The position numbers and the translations under genes are program-made. 64,000 nucleotides of DNA, from the NCBI RefSeq assembly GCF_958979055.1, contig NC_084891.1, positions 1,733,501-1,797,500 of the forward strand, read 5' to 3'. The notes beneath the pieces are model-generated. The model saw nothing but the letters and a program-made list of their open reading frames with translations. It searched no databases and was not told the origin of the DNA. Below are positions 1 to 10,100 of this stretch, piece after piece. The DNA is from Alnus glutinosa (Eukaryota; Streptophyta; Magnoliopsida; Fagales; Betulaceae). Each line of letters begins with the position of its first letter. Within the stretch, counting starts at the first letter, position 1.

Positions 1-179
1 ACGCCGAGTAGCGGGCTAGGTTTCCGAACTTCCGATTCGTTTCTTACTTTCTCAGTTTCTCAACTTTCTCCAATTCTCTGTTTCTAGATTCTTCAATCTT
101 CATTGTTCTACTGACTCTACTCGAGTCACTCGACTTCGGTCTTTCTTTTTTTTTTTTTATTAAAAAAAAAAAAAAAACA

Positions 180-349
180 ATCGTGTCTAATCGTGTCTGG
201 CGGGTCGACCCGCCAGACACGATTTTAATCGGGTCATAATCGGGTTGACCCGATTATGACCCGAACCCGATTACACTAAACCCAAACCCTATTTTTCCGT
301 GTCGTGTTCGTGTCGGGTTTGCGGGTCGTGTCAAAAATTGCCAACCCTA
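180..349 (-). mobile_element. hAT-type MITE, partial copy
   Basis: Read on the minus strand from 349, the sequence starts TAGGGTTGGCAATTTTTGAC and continues with runs of GACCCG, CGGGTT and ACACGA. This matches, in the same order, the complete 345-bp element at 59932-60276, which has an 8-bp TSD. Only the first half is present here. The other end is lost or replaced by T/A-rich sequence around 140-180. The segment contains two strong inverted repeats. Confidence 0.6.
189..264. repeat. Perfect 36-bp palindrome plus adjacent inverted repeat
   Basis: Positions 189-224 read the same on both strands (centre GGCGGGTC/GACCCGCC, 18-base arms, no spacer). Positions 229-264 form a second inverted repeat with 17-base arms around a 2-base spacer. 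Both lie inside the partial hAT MITE and could extrude as cruciforms. Confidence 0.8.
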
Positions 350-1187
350 GTTTTGTGGTTTTTTTAATTAAAAAAAAAGGTAAAGGTGGTCGATAATTGT
401 TTTATGGAATGACCAAATATCATTTCGCATAATTGTAAGAGTCTACTTACTATAGCACCCAAGCCCAATTGACTACCCGATCGGGCCGATCAGGATTCCC
501 TATAGGCTATAGTTTTAAAGAAATTGTAAATTATTAAATTACGAAATTTAGACTGTTTCTGAGCATCGAAACGTTTGAAAAATGTCACATATTAAAAACG
601 AAACATGTTACCGTTGATAATTGAGTATATTTTCATCATGATTTTGCTCTCTATGTTATAAAGAACTTTTGAGAAAAAAAACTGTTTTTTGAATTTATAA
701 AAGAATAACCATTTTATGTAAAAGTGAAGAAAATTTTTTTTGGAGATAAATTCTTTCTAACTGCGTCGATAAAACATGCTTTCTTTTTAAAATGCGGCAT
801 TAATTTGAATGTTTGGATGCCTAGAATTGTAATGCTGTTAGCGATTACAAGTTTGTGCAGCACTTAATGTTGTGTTTGGCAACAGGATTGAATCAAGATT
901 CTTCTCTATTTTTTTCAAAAATAAATTATATTTTATTTTATTTTTTTAAATTTTATCTCACAAAGTAATTCTTCGAAATTGACGCATATACTTAAAAACT
1001 TAAAATTAAATTCTGATTTCCTTTCCTAACGAAACACCAAAATTGCTTGAAGAGGCAAAGCCTTATTTGAACCCTCCAAAGAGCAGAAGAAAAGAAAAAA
1101 TCTTCAAACCTAAAATTAGTTTTTATTGGCTGCTTAAACGTTAAACCCCCCAATCTCGTTTACCTCCAAGATTGAATTACCACAAAA

Positions 1188-4100
1188 ATGAGAATCGCCG
1201 TAGAAGGCTGTATGCATGGCGACCTTGACACCGTCTACAAGTCCCTGCAGTACGCAGAAATGAAACACAGCATCAAAATCGACCTCCTCCTATGCTGCGG
1301 CGACTTTCAGGTATTTTTTTCATTGTTCAAGTTCCAAAATTTCGGCTTTTGAAATCACTAAAATATGCTTTCAAAGATACCCAATTGTTATTTTGTTGTT
1401 TTCAGCTACTTTTCATTCTTGAAGTCGTAAAATTTCTGCTTTTGAAAGCACTGAACATTGCTTCCAAAAATACCCAATTGTATTTTGTTGTTGTTGGATT
1501 TAGGCTGTGAGGAATGAGGAGGACCTGGAGAGCCTGAACGTGCCGCGGAAGTACCGGGCCATGAACTCGTTCTGGAAGTACTATTCGGGCGAGGAGGTAG
1601 CTCCCTATCCGACTATCTTTATCGGTGGAAACCACGAGGCCTCCAATTACTCGTGGGAATTGTGAGTCAATTTTTAAGCTATGGTTTTAATAGTTGTGCG
1701 TGCTATTTGTTTTAGCGTTGTAATGGTTGGAGATTTGGTACGGTGGTTTCAAAGCACTAATTTTGGATAATTTCTGATGATTTTTTCGTCAATCTAATGA
1801 AACCCAATTAGTGGTGCAAATTTTGACGACTCTTAATGGTGCTTCTTGGAACCCAGGTTGGCAATTATGGCGTTTCAATGAAATGGGCTTTGTCGTATTA
1901 GTTTCGTGTTCATTTTAATTGATTTCGCATAAATTAGAACTTTTCAGACATATTCTGCATATGTTTATTTTAATGGAGGTTTCCGGTTTTTGTATAGCTA
2001 CAATATAATGGAACCTGCCAATTATATAAGGGTTTATGTTGGATGTTTTCCCTAGGTACTATGGAGGATGGGCGGCGCCTAATATTTACTTTTTGGGGTT
2101 TGCCGGGGTGGTCAAGTTCGGGAACATTCGTATTGGTGGACTTTCTGGAATTTACAATTCACGTGATTATCATTTAGGTTGGTTGATTGTGATTTGCCCG
2201 TTGCTTAAACAATTATGTAGTCTTGAAGAGGCACTTATTGCTTGTGTTAGTGGTCCTTATGTGGATCATGTTGTATTGTGTTTGGTATCATCTTTTTGGT
2301 CATGACTTCTGGCTTTGTGTTGAAAATCTTCACGAAAACCAACTCATTGAAGTTTGCATACTCTGCTTGTCATTAATTGATAAAACTATAGCTAGTGTAT
2401 GTGGCAAATATCCTAAACAATAGTTCTTTGTGGCAATTATTCAATGGTATCAAACAAAGTAGATTTTTTCTCTAAGCAGGTCATTACGAGAGGCCTCCTT
2501 ATAATGAGAAGACTATAAGGTCCGTGTATCATGTTCGTGAATATGACGTCCACAAATTCATGCAAGTTGAGGAACCAATTGATATTTTTCTTTCACATGA
2601 TTGGCCTGTTGGCATCACTGATTATGGGAAATGGGAGGAACTTGTTCGACGCAAACCATATTTCGAGAAGGAGGTAATTATAGGCATGTTGAAATAATGT
2701 CTATATAGATTTAATAGAATAGGCCTCAAGCTGTTTAATTTTTGAAGTTTCTTCTCTGCGGAGTTGTTAATACCTTTAATAATTTAAAGCTAAAATCTAA
2801 GGCTGATGTCCTTGATAGAGACTATTTTAAAATATAAGGATGCTTGTTGCTGAAGGAATCTAAAAAAGAGTACAAAACAAATGCAGTTGTGCTTATCTTT
2901 CAAAATTAAGTGAGCAATGGAATAACTCCGTTCAAAAGGAGGAAAAGGAATGCAGTCGTTGATAGAAACATTGAATCAAAACCTCATTTGAAATTATTAA
3001 TTCTAATTAATAATGTCCATGAATTTGGACATTATTAATTAGAATAGAGTTAATTGATAACAGATACTGATATAGATATGATACGGGAATTCATGGACAG
3101 CAACAATCATAAACAAAGATAAATTTTTCAATTTAAATTTTTTAATCAAATTGCGATTAAAGGTGAGAGAAAACATAGATGTTTTTCTTATTTCTTTTCT
3201 TGATCTAGGCTACTTCTCTCCACTGTTACTATCCTGGGTGTATTTTTCACATCTCTTACACAGCCCTATTCTTGGTTTTTAATTGCCTAATTTTAACTCC
3301 AAGAATGACCTCCTTTTATGCATTTATAAACTCTAAATTCCCATATTTCTCCTCATCTCTAGTGACCGAGTAAGACATTGGAGGCAACAATAAAATCCTT
3401 ATCTTTAAAATCCATGCAACTTGTTTCCTAATTAATTCTACGATGTTCTGAAAAATCTTTAGGTTTTTCTTGTTCATCTTTACTTTTTGATCAACTGGTT
3501 AGTTTCTATAACATCTACTGCAGAATAACCTTGTCTTCATAAAAATGAAGAATTTTTATGATTCCTTGTGTGGTTGAAAAATGATTTCCAGATTCAGGAG
3601 AAGACTCTTGGAAGTGTAGCTGCTGCTCAACTCCTGGAAAAATTGAAACCACCCTATTGGTTTTCTGCTCACCTTCACTGCAAATTTTCTGCTCTTGTTC
3701 AGCATGGGGAAGGTGGCCCACTGACAAAATTTCTTGCACTGGATAAGTGTCTTCCTGGGCGTCCATTCTTACAGGTACATATTGTGATGATTGTTATCTA
3801 AAGGGCCTTTCTTTTAGTCAATTCTGGAAGCTAAAAATTGTGTCATTCACTGGGCTGTTAGATACTTGAAATTGAATCAGAGCCAGGACCATATGAGATC
3901 CAGTATGACGAAGAGTGGCTAGCAATAACGCGGAGGTTCAACTCTATTTTTCCCCTGACCAGAACAAATGCAACTTTTGGGTTTGTATTCTATACAAAAA
4001 TGCTATATTTGACAATTATGATTACTGTGTCACTCCTTCCCCCCACTTCTTTTGCCCTCCTTTATCATTTTGGGTCCTCTCATCATGTAAGGTCTGTTTT

Positions 4101-7100
4101 ACACAGGAGTGTAGATCTTGAAACTGAAGATTGTCGTCAATGGGTTAGAAGCAGGCTACAAGCAAGAGGGACCAAGCCTTTTGAATTTGTTCGAACAGTT
4201 CCATGTTACAATCCCTCTCAATCTGGCTCCAAGGGTTCCTTTTCTGGTATAATTTTGAAATCATTATATCATTATGAATGTTAATTTCGCTTTTCATTTT
4301 GAAATCTTGGATAACATGCCTTTACTTTACATTACCTTATGTGGCCCCTGGCAGAAACATAGTTACTTTTTGTGTTGCACTGACAGTGTCTGAGCCATTA
4401 TGTGCCACAATCTGATGAAATCTATTTGCTGAGTTTTGAATAAAAAATTAACAAGATCAAAGAAGGATTATACCCCAAAAGTAACTGATGAGTGGTTTCT
4501 TCTGTATAGTGGGAGGGGGCACTTTGCATGGTGTCCCGGGAATCTAGCCGGGGGCGAAGTTCTGGATACTTTGGTTATCAATTTTTTTTTTTTTTTTTTT
4601 GTGTGTGTGTAGTGAGCAACTTGATGAATTTCTATTTAGTGGTTTTGCCAATGGTTTGCTATTTGAATTGACGGTTCTTGTCAACTTTCATGAGTTCTGG
4701 TCACTCTTAGTCATTATTACGGATTTGGAGTGCTAAAGATGTCTTATTCTCTTTTTCTGTTTGCTTTGAGCTAAACTAATTGAAAAATAAAAATAAATAA
4801 TGACTTCTAAAGTACCAAGTGTGTGCTCGTGTGCAATAAAATATTTTAAATGCGGAAAATAAAAGAGACAAGATATTTGTTGACGAAGTGGAAATTCTAT
4901 GAAGAGAAAAACCACTCCGGGGCAGCCAAACCCATGATATCCACTATACCGAAGACAAAGCTAACTACAAGACACTCGTACTCGCATACCTTTGATGCAG
5001 TAGTTATACCTTTAACTCTGACATGAAGCCCATCGTGAACACTTCCTAATCAAGCCTCCTACTTGAAGGGGTCTTAAATGGAATCCTTTACCTTAGAGCC
5101 GACCCTTAAGATAGACTTCACACGAACTGTTGAGCACACACCGGCAATGGCTAGAGAGCTAGCGGATCTTCAAATCTCCCTAAACACCCTCTCTAAGCAC
5201 TATGAAATTCTATACTGAATTTTTACAAATAACAAGCCTAGAGATATTTATTTATAGGCTTCAGAAAACTTAATTCTAGACAAATTTGGACTCTGGCTGT
5301 GAAGCGTCCGGACGGTAACTTACCCTCGTTCGGACGGACTTCTGCGACCGCCTTTCCAGAATAGCGCAATTCTTCCCATAATAGGATCATGTTTGGATGG
5401 CTTGGCCGAACGTCCAAACGATCTTTACTGTCACTCTTTTTCGCGTCCGTAATGAAAATCTGGAATATTCTGGAATGCTGGGTAGGGTCTGGACGTGTTG
5501 CCACATCGTCCGGACGTCTTGCAAAAACTTCCCAAATAGTGTCGACTAAAATCCAACTCCGTTTAGAAATTGGAGAAGCTTGACCTAGCGTCCAGACGAT
5601 GTTGCTCTGACGTCCGGACGTTTTCAACGCTAAAGCTTCTAGACACTGCGGGGCGTCCGGACACCTTCAAAAGCCCATCCAGACGATTGTATAGGAACCG
5701 GTTGTTCTGACTTGGAATTTGTATGGAATCTTTATTGACATCTTCTAGAAACTTGTGACAAGGCACATGGCTTGAAATAAGACATTGTCCATATTACTTG
5801 AAGACTCTAATTAAAACCGATAATCGTGTTTAAAAAGCAACCGTTGCATAAAGTGTTTTTGTCAACCAGAATGTTGCCGATATAAAATACTAACAAACTC
5901 CCCCTTTGGTCATTTTGGGACGAAAATACTTGATCGGTTTGGAATACATTCTCGGTCCAAAAATAAAAAATACTCTCCCTTTTTGTCTCAAAGGGACAAA
6001 GGGTAAACATAGTATTCAGAGAAAAACCATAACCAAACATTTCCAAAGAAACAAACAAAGGAAGATAACAAGGTTAGGGCTTCAACAAGAATTCAGCACA
6101 CACATGTATCTAAACCTGAGAAAACAGTCAGAAAGCTTGTCAAAAATATGTAAACATATAAAGAAAAGTCAAGTAATCAATGAACATGAATTTCCCTGCA
6201 AATAGAAATTTTTCAATAGTCAACTTAACTCATGCAATGCGTGTATGTGTGAAGACTTTCTCAATAAGGTATGATCTTCGCTGATATGATTTAACACAAC
6301 TGAATTTTCTAAATAAGAGAGAAATTCATAGTTAGATCAGTCAAAAGTCAAACCTTATCTTACTAGGGCCTAATCACCCTCATTTGATACTCTCCCCCTA
6401 AGAAGCAGCATTATAATGATTTTTACTTTCACCATGAAGGACAAGATTAATAGCTGAGTCAGCACAGAAACAATGAATTTATTCATATAGCAATAAGCTC
6501 AGAAGTATAACTGCTTGTATTTTTTTGATGCTGCAACCTAGAGAGAAAGCCAAAATTTCTGGGGTCTAGGTTTAACTAGCGAGTTGGCCAATTTGACCAT
6601 CTTAGCAAAAAAAATCTCTCTTAGAAGAATTTTCAGAAGCAGAAAATCAGAGATAAAAAAAAAATATATATATATCTTAGGGGAGCCTTGGATAGTGCAC
6701 ATTTTCATTGCATGAGGAAAGCAACTATCTAATATAGATACAGCAAGAAAACTTAACACAAATCAGACTTAGAATTTCAATAATATGTAGGCATATTCTA
6801 TCAAAGCATAAATAACTGAGATAGCAGATAAAGATCCATGAGATAGTTGAAAGACTAAGAAGAAAAACCTTGCACCTTACCCCTTTGTTTGCTTGTTTTT
6901 TTTAAACAAATCAACATGCGTAAAAGGAAAAGAAAAGACAATCAGTCCAAGCATGTAGGGTAAGGGCAAACCTGACCTCACGAAGAGAGGTTTACCTATA
7001 CTAAGACAGAAAAACAGTCGCCCGACGTGCTTTGTTTGTCATCCCTATAAAATACCTGCAGAAATTTCTTAAGACAATAAGAGAAATTATATAGGGATAG

Positions 7101-10100
7101 ACAAAATGTTTCTATAACAAATATGCAAAGCATGCACATGATATGACAATATAAAAGATGCAATGCAAGTGTACTTGACATGCACTTGAATTTAGGAACC
7201 ACAATCCTAGGCATGTGTGACCTCACCTATTAGGTGAGTCCGCTCCCCCTTGGGAAGTGAGTGTGCCTATCCTGTTCTCCATCCTTCGATTGCAGTTCTA
7301 TATATCTGATCAAGCTCCGCATAAAGTTGCCAGCAATGGGAAATTCTTCATAGGATGGATCATTTTTAGGCATCTGCGGCTTTTCCTCATGATGTTCTTC
7401 TTTGGCAACCATGCCTGTTTTACAGGAACAAACCTATGCTGTTGTCGTTGATGCCTTGGAGCAGGATATCTTGCATAAGGTCCAAACTTTCTAGGTGGAT
7501 CCTTCTGAGGCTGAGGACCCCTGGGTCTGACATGACTATTAACTCCACATTAGTGACATGAGAGTTTTGTGCACTGGTGGATCATATCTTGATAGTTTCC
7601 TCTGAGCCTGATGCTTCCTAGGAGGTCTGGTGCTTGTAAAATCTTTCTTTGGCAACTCCTTCTTCACTTTATACTTCTGAACAAGTACGTGTGGGCACTT
7701 GGGTTGGATGTGACTGCTCAACCCACAGCGATGGCAAATAGAGACAAACTTTTGAGTGGGTTGTCTTCTATGTGGAGGAACATATTTTGTCTTCAAATGT
7801 TCTTCAACATTTTTTTCCTTCTTAGGAGCATTCTTCTTATTCCAAGTTCTTGGGAATTTTAACTGACCACAATTTGGTCTAATATGTCCCACCATCCCAC
7901 AATGATGACATGTAGATAGGCTTCTTTCTGTAGAATGCTCAAATTATGTAGGTGTAGTATTATCATTCTCACAAGAAACCATAATAGCCTTACCTTTGTC
8001 ATTCTGAGGCTCTGACCTGAGGGCTTCACAAACACAGTTCGGGAAGTAGAAGCAATGTTGGAGGAATCAGTAGCTATATACCCGAGACCAGTTTTGTTAG
8101 ATGAGCACTTCTGACCTGTCAGCATCTGAGCTAGCTTGTTTTCTGATAACTTCTCTGACTATAACTGCGCATCCATCAATTTATCTTCCAAGTCTGTGAT
8201 CTTTTGAAGTAATGTGTCTCTTTCTGTCTTCATAGTGTTCATCTTCATCACCTTATTCTAATTGGACTCTTCAGCTTCATGGTTCCATGTGCAAGACACA
8301 ATATTCCTCTTTTAGTTTTTCATCACTGTGCTCAGAGTAGTGAAGATCGTCCTGCTCTTCATGTGGAGCCACACAAGCTAGAAAATTCTTAGGAGATTCT
8401 TCTTCTTTCTCAGACTCATCGCTGAGAGTTGCAATGTAGGCCTTCCCCTTAGCTTGCTTAAGATTTGCACATTCAGTTCTCATGTGCCCAAAGCCAGAGC
8501 ACTCACAACATCTATGACCTCTAGGATCCTCCTCTTCTTCTTCTGGCTCGGCTTCACTAGGAGTTTCCCTCAGTCCTTCGATGAATTTATCAGTTTTCAT
8601 CAATTTATTGATCCTGTTGGCAATCATGACTAATTCATCTTGTTCTTCATTGTCTGAGTCTTCATCAGAGGAGACTCTGCTTTTAGCTGTTTTGAAGGCC
8701 ATCCCCTTTGCTTTCTTGACAAGGGGTAGGGAATACTCATAAGTTTGAAGAGATCCCACCAACTCTTCAATCTTCATAAAATCTAAGTCCTTGCTTTCTT
8801 CAATGGAAGTTACTTTGATCCTGAAACACTGGCAAAGACCTTAGAATCTTTTTGATGAGTTTTACATCAGAGACCCTCTTCCTAAGACTCACCATTGAGT
8901 TTTTCAAGTCGATGATCATGGTGTAAAACTCACTGAATGTTTCATTCTCTAACATCTTAATTTCTTCAAATCTAGAAATCAACTTTTGGAGTTTATCAGA
9001 TTTAACAAGTTTGATGCCATCATATGTTGTTTTCAAGATTTGCCATGCTTCTTTAGCGGATTCACAATTTAAAATTTTTGCGAATTCAGATAGGAAAAAC
9101 ACTTGACATGGAGCATGAAGAGCTTTATCATTGGAAAGTCGTGCACTATTTTGAGCAACAGATAGTTCGGCAGTTGTAGCCTCTAGTTTAATTCAATCAG
9201 TTTCTACAATTTGCTAAACATCAATAGATTTTAAAAAGAAGCACATACAAGCTTTCCAATGCCCATAATTCGTGCCATCAAAGACAGAAATGCAATGAAG
9301 AGATTGAAACATTATAAAAAAAAATAGAAGTCAAAAAGATCACACTCAAGAAATAAATCTTAAACAGAGTGTACCAAGCTCTGATATCAATTGAAAATAA
9401 ATAATAACTTCTAAATTACCAAGTGTGTGTTCGTGTGCAATAAAATATCTTAAATGCGGAAAATAAAAGAGACAAGATATTTGTTGACAAAGTGGAATCT
9501 CTGTGTAGAGAAAAACCACTCCGGGGTAGCCAAACCAAGGATATCCACTATACCGAAGATAAAGCTAGTTATAAGACACTCGTACTCACATACCTCTGAT
9601 GCAGTAGTCATACCTTTAACTTTGACACGAAGCCCATCGTGAACGCTTCTCAACTAAGTCTCCTATTTGAAGGGGTCTTCAATGGAATCCTTTAGCTTAT
9701 GGCCGACTCCTAAGATTGACTTTACACGAACTGTTGAGTACACACCGGTAACGGCTAGAGAGCTAGCGAATCTTCAAATCTCCTTAAACACACTCTCTAA
9801 GTACTATGAAATTCTATACTAAATTCTTACAAATAACAAGCCTAGAGCCATCTATTTATAGGCTTCAGAAAACCTAATTCTAGACAAATTTGGACTTTGG
9901 CTATGGAGCGTTCAGACGATAACTTACCCTCGTCCAGACGGTCTTTTGCGACTGCCTTTCCAGAATAGCGCGATTCTTCCCATAATAGGACCACGTCTGG
10001 ACGGCTTGGCCAAGCGTCCGGACGGTTGGGTAGCGTTCGGACGTCTTGCAGAAACTTCTCAAATAGTGTCGATTGAAATCCAACTCTGTGTAGAAATTGA

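Larger units (their letters stand above)
1..1187. other. DBR1 upstream region, AT-rich, with a hAT MITE fragment
   Basis: No coding region is seen. The left third holds a CG-rich repeat fragment (listed separately). The remainder is AT-rich sequence leading into the 5' leader of the debranching enzyme gene at 1188. I see no convincing TATA box near the start codon. Confidence 0.5.

Noticed and set aside
275-300. Telomere-like AAACCC repeat
   Set aside because: Only two degenerate units, part of the hAT MITE sequence that also occurs at 59990. It is not an interstitial telomere.
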